A stretch of DNA of 64,000 bases from Lentilactobacillus senioris DSM 24302 = JCM 17472 (GCF_001436555.1 NZ_AYZR01000007.1:23152-87151); one strand, 5' to 3'; positions 37,304 to 48,946 are shown, counted from the stretch's first letter. Numbers and translations are program-made. Notes: generated by a model not told the origin, from the sequence alone.

Positions 37304-37332
37304 TTAGTTTCCTCTTTCCCACTTAGTTAATT

Positions 37333-38595
37333 CTAATGACGGCGGAATCTAAAGAAAGGTGGTTCATCATCTTTATTGGTGTTGTTATTATCTTCTGGTG
37401 TTTCTGGAGCGCTGGTCTGGAAAGGATCGAAATCCTTTTTTTCAACATCGCTAAATTGATCGTCTTCACTTATGGGGTTCCGAGATCCGCCATCAGCACG
37501 AATGTCCCAATCATCAATTTGTTGATCAGAATTGTTTCTTGGCATATCCATTGGTTCTGGCTGGCTGCTTCTAGTTACTCGTGAGGGGTTATTGTTAACT
37601 GCTCGACGAGAAAGTCGACTTCCCCGCTTGTCGCCATCATCAAGATCAATTCCAGTAGCAATAACGGTTACCCGCACTTCGTCACCTAATGATTCATCGA
37701 TAGAAGTACCGAAGATAATGTTAACGTCACTAGTAGCTGCTTGGGCAACAATATCTGATGCATCTTGAGCTTCAAATAAGGAAAGATCTGGCCCACCAGT
37801 AATGTTTAACAATACTTGTTTGGCACCATCAATAGAAACTTCTAGTAATGGTGAAGAAATAGCCTTCTTAGTTGCGTCTGCAGTCCGATTTTCACCATTA
37901 GCAGTCCCGACTCCCATTAAAGCAGAGCCTTGATTTTCCATGGTTGTTTTAACATCGGCAAAATCCAAGTTAACGTAACCAGGGCTAGTAATCAAGTCAG
38001 AAATCCCTTGGACACCTTGACGTAAAACATTATCTGCTTCCTTAAAGGCATCCATCATTGGTGTCTTTTTATCAACCATTTCTAACAAACGGTTATTAGC
38101 AATGACGATCAAGGTATCAACGTTTTCCTTTAATTGAGCTACCCCTTCATCAGCAAACTTAGAACGTTTAGGGCCTTCAAAACTAAAGGGACGAGTTACC
38201 ACCCCAACAGTTAATGCCCCTTGCTGTTTAGCAATTTTGGCAACTACGGGAGCAGCACCGTTACCAGTTCCACCACCCATTCCGGCAGTGACAAAAACCA
38301 TGTCTGCACCAGATAGTGCATCGGCAATAGCTTCTTCACTTTCTTCAGCGGCTTTTTCCCCAATATCAGGGTTAGAACCAGCACCCAATCCTCTAGTTAA
38401 TTTAGGTCCTAATTGAATTCTAGTTTCAGCTTTAGAAGTTTCAAGTGCTTGAACATCCGTATTAGCAACGATGAATTCAACCCCTTGAACATCTTCATTA
38501 ATCATTTGGTTAACAGCATTACTACCACCACCACCAACACCAAAGACTTTAATCTTAGCTCCGTTGTTTTGGGCGGAATCTAATGAATATTGCAT
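37333..38595 (-). CDS. ftsZ: Cell-division GTPase FtsZ
   Basis: Tubulin-like GTPase that forms the division ring. The 420 residues have the GTP-binding tubulin signature GGGTGNG (107-113), the T7 loop [11 protein letters not shown], a variable acidic linker, and a C-terminal conserved peptide in the form [10 protein letters not shown], which docks to FtsA. Follows ftsA in the canonical order. Confidence 0.97.
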   Translation of the reverse strand: MQYSLDSAQNNGAKIKVFGVGGGGSNAVNQMINEDVQGVEFIVANTDVQALETSKAETRIQLGPKLTRGLGAGSNPDIGEKAAEESEEAIADALSGADMVFVTAGMGGGTGNGAAPVVAKIAKQQGALTVGVVTRPFSFEGPKRSKFADEGVAQLKENVDTLIVIANNRLLEMVDKKTPMMDAFKEADNVLRQGVQGISDLITSPGYVNLDFADVKTTMENQGSALMGVGTANGENRTADATKKAISSPLLEVSIDGAKQVLLNITGGPDLSLFEAQDASDIVAQAATSDVNIIFGTSIDESLGDEVRVTVIATGIDLDDGDKRGSRLSRRAVNNNPSRVTRSSQPEPMDMPRNNSDQQIDDWDIRADGGSRNPISEDDQFSDVEKKDFDPFQTSAPETPEDNNNTNKDDEPPFFRFRRH

Positions 38596-38621
38596 AATAT
38601 TACTTACCTCCGTTGCTATCG

Positions 38622-39941
38622 TTATTCGAAGAAATCATTGAAGAATTTTCGAATGCCTTCTCCACGTTTTTTCTTTTCTGTTTGGCGTTGTTTTTTGTCA
38701 GGTTTTGCATCGTTACGACTAACATCATTGTTACTTACTTCAGTTTGATCAGGAGAAGATTTTTTAACCACCGTCATGGATCCAGCTACGGCAGAGCGAG
38801 ATAACATATCTACCTCACTCATATCAGCATAGTAAGACACTAGTGACAAACCAGCAGAAAATGATGGATGCCGCATTCCCATTTGATCCGGAACGTAAAG
38901 TCTAACGTTAGTATTAAACTTTTCAGCGGCAAGGTCAACAATTCCAGGTAGTGCCGCAACACCACCGGTAATGATGATTCCCCCTGGCAAACTAAGAGCA
39001 TCAATGGCATCGAGCTGCCCTTTAATTCTACCAAAAATTTGATCGATTCGGGCTTCAACAATTTCCGCTAAATATTTTTCATCAATAATAGTCTGTTCGG
39101 ATTGACCAACGACGTCTACCGGAACATCTCGATCTTCTGAAGCTCTCAATGAATCTGCAGAACCATAATTACGTTTTAGTGATTCTGCATTTTCCATAGA
39201 AGTATTCAATACGATTGAAATATCTTTGGTGATGAATTCGCCACCCTCAGCATCAGTGGTTACATATTTAAGTTGGTGATCATGGGTAACTGAAGCAGTG
39301 GTTTGACCGCCACCCAGATCAATTAAAATGGTCCCAAAATCTTGTTCACCATCGTTTAAAATTTCATGACTTTCTGCTAGCGGAGTCAAAATCATAGAAA
39401 CAATGTTTAAGCCGGCTTTAGAAACTGCTTTAGCAATGTTATGCATAATGCCTTTGGCACCACTAATTACCTTGCCACGCATTTCTAATCGGACTCCAAC
39501 CATTCCCCTAGGATCCTTAATACCTTCAAAGCCATCAACAATGAATTCTTCAGGTTGGATATCAATAATTTCTCGTTCCTGCGGTAAATTAGTGATTAAC
39601 GCAGATGATGAGACATCATAAACATCTTGGTCTGTGATTTCTCTTGAAGATTCATCAATGGTAATTAAACCATTGCACGGTTCTATTTTTAACATGTTGG
39701 CAGGTACACCAACAATTACATCTTTAATTTCAATACTTGCTTTTTCTTGAGCTTGATCAACGGCGCTACGAATTGCATCAGCTGCTTGATCAATATCAAC
39801 AATGATCCCGCGACTGAGCCCTTTTGACCGTACATTCCCCACACCAATAACGTTTAATTGCCCTTTTACTTGTTCTGCAACGATAACTTTTATTGAGGTA
39901 GTTCCCATATCAAGTCCGACATACAAACCCGAATTATCCAT
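38622..39941 (-). CDS. ftsA: Cell-division protein FtsA
   Basis: Actin-like membrane tether of FtsZ. ATG 39941 gives 439 residues, the usual length; the GGAGG site is 13 bases upstream, rather far, but the frame before it is unlike the family. ATP-binding motifs [12 protein letters not shown] and [10 protein letters not shown] are present, as is a C-terminal amphipathic helix ([10 protein letters not shown]). With sepF not found in this cluster, FtsA may carry most of the tethering. Confidence 0.95.
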   Translation of the reverse strand: MDNSGLYVGLDMGTTSIKVIVAEQVKGQLNVIGVGNVRSKGLSRGIIVDIDQAADAIRSAVDQAQEKASIEIKDVIVGVPANMLKIEPCNGLITIDESSREITDQDVYDVSSSALITNLPQEREIIDIQPEEFIVDGFEGIKDPRGMVGVRLEMRGKVISGAKGIMHNIAKAVSKAGLNIVSMILTPLAESHEILNDGEQDFGTILIDLGGGQTTASVTHDHQLKYVTTDAEGGEFITKDISIVLNTSMENAESLKRNYGSADSLRASEDRDVPVDVVGQSEQTIIDEKYLAEIVEARIDQIFGRIKGQLDAIDALSLPGGIIITGGVAALPGIVDLAAEKFNTNVRLYVPDQMGMRHPSFSAGLSLVSYYADMSEVDMLSRSAVAGSMTVVKKSSPDQTEVSNNDVSRNDAKPDKKQRQTEKKKRGEGIRKFFNDFFE

Positions 39942-40019
39942 ATTATGTAAGGAACCTCCGTAATGTTTTTTGATTTTTTTATAGCTTAAGTTTAACACAA
40001 TCAAACAAGCCACAACAGC

Positions 40020-40898
40020 TTATTTCGATGCTTTGGTATTATTCTGTTTCCCTTTTTGCGAAATAGGATAAGAATATGCCCCAACTTCCATATCAATAAC
40101 ACTCTTTGTTTTTAACTTAGAAGTAATACTGGGGTAATAAGCCATCTTGGTGCCAAACGAATCTATATCAGCATAAACCTGGTTACCATCACTCATCTGG
40201 ATATAAATTCGATCCGGATTAGTGGAAGTAGGCGATGAACTAATTGAATTAATATTTGCTCGAATGGTTGGTCCAATTTTACGATATTGTTTAATTACCC
40301 GCTTTAATATACTGGCTTTTTTAAACTTTTTTAATACCGGATAACCATCTTTAGGATTTAATACCTTTGAATTCAAAATAGTTCCACTTTGTAGAATTTG
40401 TTGGTAACCACCATCTTTATAAAGATAACCAATTACCGGATACTCCTTCACCGTTAAAGTTAGTTGTTGTAAACCAGTTACTTTAGCAGCGGTGGATTGG
40501 ATTCTAGAATCATCTTTAGTAACCCGATTCGCAATTTGTTTAGTCTGACTTAATACTACTACCGTTTTTTGATTCATAGCCTGACTGCTCTTACGAATGG
40601 AGGCGGAACTAGTATAGCGATTACCACGAACTATCACGTTATTAACACTACTAATTGGCAATACTAAATACGTTAAAATCCCAATTAATAAAAGTAGACA
40701 AACCACAAAGGGCCATCCAATCTTAAGGTTCTGACGTTGGATGGCTGAAAGAAATTGTGTATTAGTAGTTTTTCGAGAATTTCGACTACGCTTTTTAAAC
40801 TGTGCTTTGCGCCGTCGCCTATTTCCCTTAGAAGAAGTTCCTTGGCTTGCTTGATGTGCTGCTTGCCATGGTGTTAATTGTTGATCATCTTTAGCCAA
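40020..40898 (-). CDS. ftsQ: Cell-division protein DivIB/FtsQ
   Basis: Bitopic division protein. The 292 residues show a basic cytoplasmic N-terminus (about 1-58), one membrane segment (about 59-78), a POTRA domain (SSVNNVIVRGNRYTSSASIR onward) and the FtsQ beta domain. It assembles with FtsL and DivIC. Located between murG and ftsA as usual in lactobacilli. Confidence 0.92.
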   Translation of the reverse strand: MAKDDQQLTPWQAAHQASQGTSSKGNRRRRKAQFKKRSRNSRKTTNTQFLSAIQRQNLKIGWPFVVCLLLLIGILTYLVLPISSVNNVIVRGNRYTSSASIRKSSQAMNQKTVVVLSQTKQIANRVTKDDSRIQSTAAKVTGLQQLTLTVKEYPVIGYLYKDGGYQQILQSGTILNSKVLNPKDGYPVLKKFKKASILKRVIKQYRKIGPTIRANINSISSSPTSTNPDRIYIQMSDGNQVYADIDSFGTKMAYYPSITSKLKTKSVIDMEVGAYSYPISQKGKQNNTKASK

Positions 40899-40915
40899 GT
40901 TCTCTCCTCCTTTTA

Positions 40916-42019
40916 CTACTTTTTAATCGATCGACCTAATGATAATACCCGATCACTTGCATCCGGAACCCCTAATTGCTTAGAGTTAGTAGCCATTTGC
41001 TTGCGCTTAGTATCATTAGTCATTAAGTCATCTACTACTTTCAATAGTGAATTCCCGTTTAACTCGTCTTCTTTGATCATGATCCCCGCTCCCGCGTTAA
41101 CCAAACTCATTGTATTTTTGGTTTGGTGATCAGCGGTTACGTAAGGACTAGGGATGAAAACCCCAGCAATTCCAAGTGCCGTAATTTCAGCAATGCTAGT
41201 CGCACCAGAACGGCCGACAATTACGTCTACTTTAGGTAGAACTGCTGGCATATTACTAATATATGGTAACACAGCAATATTATCGTTTAAATCAATTGTT
41301 GCCAACCGCTTCATAATATCAGTATACCGATTCTTACCGGTAACAAACACCACCTGATAATCTCGTTGATTAAATTCAGGCATTGCATCAACTACCGCAG
41401 AATTAATTTTCGGAGCTCCTTGGCTTCCCCCAAAAATTAAAATAGTTGGCTTCGTATCGACTAAACCATATTCAGTCCAAGAAAAATCACTGTGAATGTT
41501 AGCTACTTGTTGAGCCCTAGGATTGCCAGTAAAACTAACCTTGGCTTCCGGAAATTGTTCTTTGGCCTCTGGAAAGCCAATCGCGATTTTATCCACGTAG
41601 CGGCTCAAAAACTTATTAGTAAGTCCTACTACGCTATTTTGTTCATGGATCATGGATGGTACTTTGAGTTTTGCCGCAGCATAAACCACTGCGCCTGAAA
41701 CGTACCCACCAGTTCCGATAACCAAATCTGGCTTAAAATCTTTAATGATTCGCTTAGCTTCACGTACACTTTTCAAAAATAAACGTACGGTTTGTAAGTT
41801 ACTTTTAATGCCAGCGAATGACATTGAACGTTGAAAACCTTGAATCTCTAATGAAATAAAAGGAATATGTTGTTTTGGAACAATATCTCCTTCTAGTCCC
41901 CGCTTAGAACCAACGTATAATACTTCTGAATTAGGTTCTTGCTGCATTAGATCTTCAATAATCGCCAACGCCGGATAAATATGGCCTCCGGTCCCACCAC
42001 CGGATATAATCAAACGCAT
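40916..42019 (-). CDS. murG: UDP-GlcNAc transferase MurG
   Basis: Adds GlcNAc to lipid I to make lipid II at the inner face of the membrane. The 367 residues start with [13 protein letters not shown] (7-19), the family's glycine-rich loop, and contain the second nucleotide-binding motif GGSQGA and the donor-binding [11 protein letters not shown] segment. Its start is a few bases after the murD stop. Confidence 0.96.
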   Translation of the reverse strand: MRLIISGGGTGGHIYPALAIIEDLMQQEPNSEVLYVGSKRGLEGDIVPKQHIPFISLEIQGFQRSMSFAGIKSNLQTVRLFLKSVREAKRIIKDFKPDLVIGTGGYVSGAVVYAAAKLKVPSMIHEQNSVVGLTNKFLSRYVDKIAIGFPEAKEQFPEAKVSFTGNPRAQQVANIHSDFSWTEYGLVDTKPTILIFGGSQGAPKINSAVVDAMPEFNQRDYQVVFVTGKNRYTDIMKRLATIDLNDNIAVLPYISNMPAVLPKVDVIVGRSGATSIAEITALGIAGVFIPSPYVTADHQTKNTMSLVNAGAGIMIKEDELNGNSLLKVVDDLMTNDTKRKQMATNSKQLGVPDASDRVLSLGRSIKK

Positions 42020-42024
42020 GGTTA

Positions 42025-43401
42025 CTAAACCCCCTTAGTTTGGGTAAATTGTTCTACCGCTTCAATAAATTGATCGCCCCGAACTTCAAAGTTAGGATAC
42101 TGATCCCAACTAGCATTAGCTGGACTTAATAAAATAATATCGCCAGCATCACTCATTGAATAAGCAACAGGGACAGCTGCTTTCACATCTGTCACCTTTT
42201 TAAAATTGGTAATTCCAGCTTGTTGTAAAGCATCAGCCAATAAGTCGGCAGTTTCTCCAAACAAAACGGCTCCTTTAACGTGATCTTTAAATTGTGGAAC
42301 CAAGCGTTCAAAGGTATAGCCTCGATCTAAACCGCCAGCTAAGAGAACAATAGGTTTATCAAATCCTTCTAATGCCATCTGAGTGGCTTCAATATCCGTA
42401 GCCTTAGAGTCATTATAGTAGCGACGACCATCAGCTTCTAATACAAATTGGGTACGATGTTTAACTCCGGTAAAGGTTTCTAATACGTTGGTAATTGCTA
42501 AATTAGATTTGCCCATTACCTTAGCCACTGCAATAGCTGCTAACGCATTTTCGACGTTTTGCTTACCAGGAACTTTGATATCATCAGCGTTCATGATGAA
42601 CTCATCATTATAATAGAGTTTACCGTTATTTTCGTATGCACCCTTGGTTATATCAGCAGTGCGACTAAATGGAATGACTTGCGCTTTACTGCGTTGACTT
42701 AAATTTTGCCACTCTTCATTATCAAAATTTACTACAAAATAATCATCAGCAGTTTGATTCATAGTGATTCGCATTTTGGCATTTACATAATTGTCACGAG
42801 TTTTATGATAGTCCAAGTGATTTTCAAAAATATTAGTTAATACTGCTACGTGAGGATGAAGTTGATCGATTCCCAATAGCATGAAGCTAGAAAGTTCCAT
42901 AACAATGGTATCATCCTTAGTTGCATTCATAGCAACTTGAGTAGCAGGGATACCGATATTACCGGCAGCATAAGCAGTTCCCTTTTCTCGTTCTTCGTTT
43001 AAAATTTTAGCGATCATCGTTGTAGTAGTAGTTTTTCCATTACTTCCCGTAACCGCAATAATTTCAGCATCCGTAATTTGGTAAGCTAATTCTACCTCAG
43101 TAATAATTTTGGTGTGGTTGGCTAATGCCCGTTGCACTACCGGATTATCATAAGGAATCCCAGGATTTTTAACCAATAAATCAAATTGAGCATTCAAAAT
43201 GGTATCTGGATGACCACCAGCTACCACTGTAATTCCCAATGATTCTAATTCGTCTAAGCCCTCTAATTCATTTTCTGGTTTAGCATCATTTAAAGTAACG
43301 GTAGCTCCAAGTTTTAACAATGTTTTTGCAGCATTAGTACCGCTTTTGCCGGCTCCTAATACTAAAATATTTTTGCCTTCGTAATCTGAAATTTTTTTCA
43401 T
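42025..43401 (-). CDS. murD: UDP-N-acetylmuramoylalanine--D-glutamate ligase
   Basis: Adds D-Glu to the peptidoglycan precursor in the cytoplasm. The 458 residues contain the ATP-binding [10 protein letters not shown] (about 117-126), the conserved ENHLDYH and DSKATD segments. Part of the continuous pbp-mraY-murD-murG run. Confidence 0.96.
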   Translation of the reverse strand: MKKISDYEGKNILVLGAGKSGTNAAKTLLKLGATVTLNDAKPENELEGLDELESLGITVVAGGHPDTILNAQFDLLVKNPGIPYDNPVVQRALANHTKIITEVELAYQITDAEIIAVTGSNGKTTTTTMIAKILNEEREKGTAYAAGNIGIPATQVAMNATKDDTIVMELSSFMLLGIDQLHPHVAVLTNIFENHLDYHKTRDNYVNAKMRITMNQTADDYFVVNFDNEEWQNLSQRSKAQVIPFSRTADITKGAYENNGKLYYNDEFIMNADDIKVPGKQNVENALAAIAVAKVMGKSNLAITNVLETFTGVKHRTQFVLEADGRRYYNDSKATDIEATQMALEGFDKPIVLLAGGLDRGYTFERLVPQFKDHVKGAVLFGETADLLADALQQAGITNFKKVTDVKAAVPVAYSMSDAGDIILLSPANASWDQYPNFEVRGDQFIEAVEQFTQTKGV

Positions 43402-43446
43402 CTTTTTTCCTTCCTGAACTCTACTGAAATACTCTTGCGATCGTTT

Positions 43447-44409
43447 TTAATGAACTATTGAAAGTACTCCGGTAATAGCAGTTACTAAGCCAATCAACCA
43501 AAAAACAGTATCAACCTTCCATTCACTCCACCCTAGCATTTCGAAGTGGTGATGAATTGGAGTCATCTTAAAGATCCGTTTACCTGTAAGTTTAAAGGAA
43601 GCAACTTGTAACATAACGCTAGCTGTCTCACAAACAAAAATAATCCCAATCCATAGTAACGCTAATTCATGGTGTACTAGGATAGAAACAGTAGCTAAAG
43701 CGCCCCCCAAAGCTAGAGAACCCATGTCTCCCATAAAAATTTTAGCTGGTTTGTGGTTGAAAACAAAGAATGCTAATAATGCGCCAACAACGGAAAAACA
43801 AAACATTGCAACACTAGTTTGTGACTGAGCTAAAGCAATAATTCCGTAAGCTGAAAAGGCAATTACGGAAAGTCCAGATACCAAGCCGTCTAGCCCATCG
43901 GTTAAGTTAACGGCGTTAGAAAAACCAACTAGCCAAAAAACAATGAATAAAACGTAGCCATAGCCTAAATGTAAATCAGGACCAAAAGGTAATTTAATCG
44001 CTAACGGAAATCCCTCGTTAACGTACACTACCGCAAAAATTAAAGCCCCAATAATTTGAGCAGTCATTTTTTGCCAAGCCTTTAGACCTTCATTTTGGCG
44101 GTGAAATAATTTAATACTGTCGTCCCACATCCCTACTAATCCGTATAAAACTAAGATAAATAAGGAAATAAGTAGTGACGGCGTTAGGGCATGAAATACT
44201 ACTCCCCCAAGTAAATCAGCAATTAGAATTGCAACAATAAAGAGCAATCCTCCCATCGTAGGAGTTCCTGATTTTTTTTCGTGCCAACTAGGGCCCTCTT
44301 CTCTAATCATTTGCCCTTCTTTACGAGCACGAAAATAGTGAATCAAATTCGGCATAAATATCAACGTAATGAAAAAACTAATTACTGCGGGTACTATCCA
44401 ACTTAACAT
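43447..44409 (-). CDS. mraY: Phospho-N-acetylmuramoyl-pentapeptide transferase
   Basis: Integral membrane enzyme that makes lipid I. The 320 residues form about ten membrane segments, with the catalytic cytoplasmic motifs NLTDGLDGL and the His-rich loop [13 protein letters not shown]. Length and order in the cluster are typical. Confidence 0.96.
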   Translation of the reverse strand: MLSWIVPAVISFFITLIFMPNLIHYFRARKEGQMIREEGPSWHEKKSGTPTMGGLLFIVAILIADLLGGVVFHALTPSLLISLFILVLYGLVGMWDDSIKLFHRQNEGLKAWQKMTAQIIGALIFAVVYVNEGFPLAIKLPFGPDLHLGYGYVLFIVFWLVGFSNAVNLTDGLDGLVSGLSVIAFSAYGIIALAQSQTSVAMFCFSVVGALLAFFVFNHKPAKIFMGDMGSLALGGALATVSILVHHELALLWIGIIFVCETASVMLQVASFKLTGKRIFKMTPIHHHFEMLGWSEWKVDTVFWLIGLVTAITGVLSIVH

Positions 44410-44429
44410 CTATTAACCATCCTTATAAG

Positions 44430-46589
44430 TTATTCCAATTGTACTGTTAATGTATCTCCAGTGCTAATCGAGGCGCCAGCAGCAATGCTTTGTGAGTCTG
44501 CATAACCGCTACCACTAATTTTTAATTTTAAACCTGTCAATTTGCATAATTTTTTAATATCAGCTTTATTCCAACCATAAATTCGAGGCATAGTTGGTTT
44601 TCCATTAGCCAATAATATTAAGCGCTGGTTACCGGTAATCGTGGTATCAGCAGCTATAGATTGTTTAATAATTGTGTCACCAGACCCAACTACCGTAGTA
44701 TTAATTCCCTTTGCTGCTAAATCTGATTTAGCAGCACTAGTAGTTTTGTAGATAACACTTGGGACCTTAACCTTCACTTTATCGGCAGAAGAATTACTAT
44801 CTTGTAAGGCTCTAGCCATTACTGGTTTAAAGACTTCTGATAACAATTGCGTAGCTGTTTTGCTACCCGATAACGTAGGTTGCTTCATTGTAATATACAA
44901 CACATATTTAGGATTCTTGGCGGGTGCCATTCCAGCAACTGAGTACAAGTAACTATCATCACCAGATGCGTAACCACCACTGCCATTACTTACTTGGGCA
45001 GTACCCGTTTTAGCAGCAATCCTATAGCCACTAATTTTATAATTATGACCAATTCCGTAGCTCTTATAAACTACATCTTCCATGCGTTTTCGAACTTTCT
45101 TAGCTGTATCAGCTGAGATTGGCTTTCCCACTTCAGTAGTTCCATACTTTTTAATGGTTTTACCAGTATTTGGATCCACAATCTTAGAAAGAATATGTGG
45201 CTTAACCATTGTTCCATTATTAGAAATAGCAGTTAACCCTTGCATCATTTGCATTGCAGTAACTTCAATACCTTGACCAAACGAAGTATCAGCTTGTTCG
45301 ATTGGATAATTAAATTGTATTTGCCCATCGGTTTCTCCAGGCAATTCACTATTGGTACTTTGTTGCAAGTGGAATCTATTAATATAATCTTTCCAAGTGC
45401 TAGCTCCCATGCTTTGTTCTAGGTGAGCCATGGCTACGTTACTAGATAAAGCAAATCCTTTATCATAAGTAATATATCCCCAGCCATTAGTGTTCCAATC
45501 GGGAACCACTTTACCATCAATAGTGTATTTACCTGATTGATAGGTATCATTACCATTATAATGGCCACTATTAATGGCTGCTGCCATAGTAAAGATTTTC
45601 ATTGTTGATCCAGGTTCGTAGGAATCTTGGACCAAATTATCAGACCAAGAGTTTTTAATTCCGTCTAATGTGGATGCGTTAAAAGTTGGCCGTTGAGTGG
45701 CAGCTAATATTTCCCCCGTCTTAGCGTTCATCAATACCGCCGTCATGGATTTCGGATTAGCTTGCTTATAAACGGAATTCATAGCACTTTCCATTAACGT
45801 TTGTAAGCGAGAATCAATAGTGGTGTAAATATTATCACCATTCTTAACCTTTTTTTCTTTCTTCTTACTGCCGTTAATTTGGTAACCATACAGATCGTAT
45901 TGGCTATCTTGATAGCCATCCGATCCCTTTAACTGTTTGTTGAAAGCTTGTTCTAATCCCATTTGGCCTACTAAATTAGTAGTGCCCTTTTTTTCATTAT
46001 TTTGGGATAAAGCTACCCCAATAATATTAGAAGCAAAGATTCCATTAGGATATAGACGTGCTTGTTGTTGGACAAAATTAATTCCTGGCAAGTGCTCAGC
46101 TGCAATTGCTTTTTTGGTCATTAGCGAAATGTTGCTACCAGCACTGCCAAATTCTACTTGGAAAGTGTCCTTATTAGCTGGAGATAAAATTTTTTTAGCT
46201 TTTTTTTCTGAAATCGGTAAGTATTTAGCCAATACTTTAGCGGTTTTATTTTTGTTAACTACATACATTGGTTTTTTGTTAGTGCTTACCTGTTTCTTAT
46301 CTAAAACGGCATAAATGGAATAAGTACTAGTGTCTTCAGCAATCGGATTACCATTGGCATCGTAAATACTTCCCCGTTTGGCCTTAATAGTCTGGGTCTG
46401 GGTATACAGCTCTTTTGCCCGTTTATTTAAATTAACGTTTTTAACGTTTTTGCTAACTGCAATCACCGTAAATCTGGTAGCTAGTCCAGCAAAGACAATA
46501 ATGCACAAAAAAAAGAGCCATTTTCCGAAGGTTTTGGTATTTACTTTCCCATACTGACCACCTAGTAGCTTTTCGAAAAAGGTCTTCAT
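44430..46589 (-). CDS. pbpX: Class B penicillin-binding protein (PBP2X/FtsI), septal transpeptidase
   Basis: Septal peptidoglycan transpeptidase working with FtsW. The 719 residues have an N-terminal membrane anchor (about 24-46), a pedestal domain, and the transpeptidase domain with SxxK at Ser328-Lys331, SSN near residue 384, and KTG in AAKTGTAQV near residue 530. Two C-terminal PASTA domains (about 606-719) match the PBP2X type. The start overlaps the ftsL stop by four bases. Confidence 0.95.
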   Translation of the reverse strand: MKTFFEKLLGGQYGKVNTKTFGKWLFFLCIIVFAGLATRFTVIAVSKNVKNVNLNKRAKELYTQTQTIKAKRGSIYDANGNPIAEDTSTYSIYAVLDKKQVSTNKKPMYVVNKNKTAKVLAKYLPISEKKAKKILSPANKDTFQVEFGSAGSNISLMTKKAIAAEHLPGINFVQQQARLYPNGIFASNIIGVALSQNNEKKGTTNLVGQMGLEQAFNKQLKGSDGYQDSQYDLYGYQINGSKKKEKKVKNGDNIYTTIDSRLQTLMESAMNSVYKQANPKSMTAVLMNAKTGEILAATQRPTFNASTLDGIKNSWSDNLVQDSYEPGSTMKIFTMAAAINSGHYNGNDTYQSGKYTIDGKVVPDWNTNGWGYITYDKGFALSSNVAMAHLEQSMGASTWKDYINRFHLQQSTNSELPGETDGQIQFNYPIEQADTSFGQGIEVTAMQMMQGLTAISNNGTMVKPHILSKIVDPNTGKTIKKYGTTEVGKPISADTAKKVRKRMEDVVYKSYGIGHNYKISGYRIAAKTGTAQVSNGSGGYASGDDSYLYSVAGMAPAKNPKYVLYITMKQPTLSGSKTATQLLSEVFKPVMARALQDSNSSADKVKVKVPSVIYKTTSAAKSDLAAKGINTTVVGSGDTIIKQSIAADTTITGNQRLILLANGKPTMPRIYGWNKADIKKLCKLTGLKLKISGSGYADSQSIAAGASISTGDTLTVQLE

Positions 46590-46966
46590 TTTGTAACATT
46601 CCTTATACGTGAGTTTGAAAGGGACATACCATCTTTTTGAGCAATCGCTTCTAATCTAGTACTGCTTTGAAGTTCACTGATCTGTTGATCCAAGTTGGTA
46701 TTTTCGGTACTAATTTTGCTGCTTGTCGTTTGAAGTTGTTGTAGTTGATGTTCAGAATTGGTTAAAGCAATTTTAGAATTTACCACCAACACCATCAATA
46801 ACGCTACGACTAGAGTGCAGGCAACAATTAACAATTTTTCAAAGTTATTAACTTTTAATCGAGGAGTAGCTACCGGGGCAGCAACCGTCTTAGGCTTATT
46901 TGGAACAGAAATTGTTCTTTTACTAGGGACATCAATTAAATTTTCTGCTAAATTGTTTTGGGCCAT
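46586..46966 (-). CDS. ftsL: Cell-division protein FtsL
   Basis: Small bitopic division protein of 126 residues: cytoplasmic tail, one membrane segment (about 46-67) and an extracellular coiled coil (about 70-105) with a Gln/Leu heptad pattern. Sequence conservation is low in this family; identification rests on topology and its position between rsmH and the class B PBP, with translational overlap. Confidence 0.88.
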   Translation of the reverse strand: MAQNNLAENLIDVPSKRTISVPNKPKTVAAPVATPRLKVNNFEKLLIVACTLVVALLMVLVVNSKIALTNSEHQLQQLQTTSSKISTENTNLDQQISELQSSTRLEAIAQKDGMSLSNSRIRNVTK

Positions 46967-46983
46967 TTTTGTGCACTCCTTTA

Positions 46984-47928
46984 TTAATTAATTCGTTCGA
47001 TTACTCGTAGCTTTGCGCTGTGAGCTCGATTGTTATCTTCTAGTTCGTCATCCGTTGGCAAAATCGGTTTTCTGGTAACGGCCTTAAATTTGGGCTTTAA
47101 ATTGCTAGGAATTACCGGTAAATTAGGCGGTAATTCAGGCAAACTTGTTTGTTCTTTAAACATGGTTTTAACCAATCGATCTTCTAAAGATTGAAAAGTA
47201 ATTACACTAATTCTGCCATCTAAGTTAAGCAGGTCTAGTGCTTGTTCTAACGAATCTTCTAGTACAGTCAGTTCGTCATTAACTGCAATTCGAATTGCTT
47301 GGAAAGTTTTTTTGGCCGGATGCCCACCGTGCCTTCTAGCAGCTGCCGGAATCCCAGCCTTAATCACTTCCACTAATTCAAAAGTAGTGTCAATAGGCTT
47401 AACTGCCCGGTGTTGTTCAATTTGGCGAGCAATAGATTTAGCGAATTTTTCTTCTCCGTAACGATACAAAATTCTTACCAATTGTTCGTAAGACCAATTA
47501 TTAACAACCTGCCAAGCATCTAATTCTTGTTCCTGATTCATTCGCATATCTAGCCGAGCATCAAATCGGTAACTAAATCCACGCTTAGAATCATCAAACT
47601 GGGGCGAAGAAACACCCAAGTCGTAAACAATACCGTCAACATGATCGATTCCACGACTAGCTAGATTAGCTTTTAGGTTTCGGAAATTATCATGAACCAG
47701 CACTAGCTTATTTTCATCTATGTATTGCTTTAATTGTTCTTGATTGTAATTGATTGCCGTTAAATCTTGATCAAAAGAAAATAATTGTCCTTGATTTAAT
47801 TGCTCTACAATCTTGGTGGTGTGCCCTCCCCCACCTAGGGTGGCATCAACATAGATACCATCGGGATCGATATTTAACATATCTACTGCTTCATTAAGTA
47901 ATACAGTTACGTGATGAAAATCAGCCAT
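46984..47928 (-). CDS. rsmH: 16S rRNA (cytosine1402-N4)-methyltransferase RsmH
   Basis: SAM-dependent methyltransferase of 16S rRNA C1402 (MraW). The 314 residues start [14 protein letters not shown] and contain the SAM motif [10 protein letters not shown] (about 28-37), the [10 protein letters not shown] signature and the C-terminal [15 protein letters not shown]. Second gene of the division cluster after mraZ. Confidence 0.96.
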   Translation of the reverse strand: MADFHHVTVLLNEAVDMLNIDPDGIYVDATLGGGGHTTKIVEQLNQGQLFSFDQDLTAINYNQEQLKQYIDENKLVLVHDNFRNLKANLASRGIDHVDGIVYDLGVSSPQFDDSKRGFSYRFDARLDMRMNQEQELDAWQVVNNWSYEQLVRILYRYGEEKFAKSIARQIEQHRAVKPIDTTFELVEVIKAGIPAAARRHGGHPAKKTFQAIRIAVNDELTVLEDSLEQALDLLNLDGRISVITFQSLEDRLVKTMFKEQTSLPELPPNLPVIPSNLKPKFKAVTRKPILPTDDELEDNNRAHSAKLRVIERIN

Positions 47929-47954
47929 TACTTTCCGCCCTTAATCTTCTAATT

Positions 47955-48380
47955 TTAAAAATCAATCATATTTTCAGCAATTTCATTAAAGTTTTCTTCA
48001 GCTTCGGTACTAAAATCTTCCCATAGTTCTTCGCTCCAAATCTCGAAGCGGTTAGAGACTCCTACTACCACACATTTCTTGATAATTTTAGCGTATTGTA
48101 CCAATGTTTTAGGTAAATTAATTCTTCCCTGCTTATCTAATTCACACTCTACAGCTGCAGAAAAGAAAAACCGGGTAAACGCCCGAGAATCTTTTTTGCT
48201 AACCGGTAATTCATCTATTTTTTCCTGGACTTTTTCCCATTCAGTCATTGGATAACCAAATAAGCAACCATCCATCCCCCGGGTGATAACAAATTTAGGG
48301 CCTAACTCCGATCGAAATTTGGCCGGAATAATAATTCGGCCTTTCGAGTCGATCGAATGTTGAAATTCGCCCATAAACAC
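47955..48380 (-). CDS. mraZ: Transcriptional regulator MraZ
   Basis: AbrB-fold regulator of the dcw cluster. A GTG at 48380, eight bases after a GGGG site, gives 141 residues starting [21 protein letters not shown], the family N-terminus; an upstream ATG would be too close to the site. Two SpoVT/AbrB-like halves are visible (DSKGRI and DKQGRI). Three GTGG repeats at 10-bp steps, plus a partial fourth, overlap its promoter, indicating autorepression. Confidence 0.95.
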   Translation of the reverse strand: MFMGEFQHSIDSKGRIIIPAKFRSELGPKFVITRGMDGCLFGYPMTEWEKVQEKIDELPVSKKDSRAFTRFFFSAAVECELDKQGRINLPKTLVQYAKIIKKCVVVGVSNRFEIWSEELWEDFSTEAEENFNEIAENMIDF

Positions 48381-48410
48381 TGATATCACCCCTTAAATAA
48401 AGATTACATT

Positions 48411-48443
48411 CACATTCTACCACAATCCACCACTATCAACCAC
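48411..48443 (-). promoter_or_regulatory. MraZ-binding repeats overlapping the dcw promoter
   Basis: On the minus strand GTGG occurs at 48443, 48433 and 48423 (5' ends) with GTGA at 48413: an exact 10-bp period. A -10 element TAGAAT with TGG extension (48414-48419) lies between the last two copies. MraZ proteins are known to bind 10-bp-spaced direct repeats before their own gene. Confidence 0.78.
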
Positions 48444-48473
48444 ATCACTTTGGGATTTATGTTTTTTGTAAAC

Positions 48474-48520
48474 AAACAGGGCTCTACCATCTTTTTTTAA
48501 AGACGGTAAAGCCCTGTTTT
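48474..48520 (-). terminator. Terminator between DUF3397 gene and the dcw promoter
   Basis: A hairpin of about 20 bp (AAACAGGGCT arm with its complement) around an A-rich loop. The downstream T-run on the minus strand is short and interrupted. Confidence 0.7.
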
Positions 48521-48562
48521 ATTAGGTTTTATAAAATTAAAGTTTTAAGTGGGGGATTTTGG

Positions 48563-48919
48563 TTAAATTGTTAGCCCCACCACTATGATCCACATAATTG
48601 GAGTAAGTAAGTCTGAAACACGCCAGCTAGTTTTTAGTAACTTTAGTCGTGTAATCTGTTGCTTTCCAAATATTTTGATCACTACCACGATCAAAACCAC
48701 TACTGCCCAAACTAACAGGTAACCAAACATTAGTGACCACTTACCACTAAACATACTAAGGATGATTACATAGATTAAACTTAATACTGGTAAAAAATCT
48801 AACTCATTTATTTTTTTAAACCACTCACCAGTTGTTCGTTTTTTCATAAACCGAATACCACTAACCAGCCCTACCATTAATATAATTTGGGCCAAAATTA
48901 TTAGCATTAATTGCATCAT
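48563..48919 (-). CDS. DUF3397 family membrane protein
   Basis: Small integral membrane protein of 118 residues with four predicted membrane segments (about 3-22, 40-57, 62-84 and 100-117). It matches the DUF3397 pattern found next to mraZ in many lactobacilli. Function unknown; location suggests envelope or division context. Confidence 0.8.
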   Translation of the reverse strand: MMQLMLIILAQIILMVGLVSGIRFMKKRTTGEWFKKINELDFLPVLSLIYVIILSMFSGKWSLMFGYLLVWAVVVLIVVVIKIFGKQQITRLKLLKTSWRVSDLLTPIMWIIVVGLTI

Positions 48920-48946
48920 TCACCCCTCCGTTTTTTGTTAAGTCGC

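Noticed and set aside
45937-46314. 125-codon frame antisense to the class B PBP gene
   Set aside because: Shadow of the pbp reading frame with no ribosome site.
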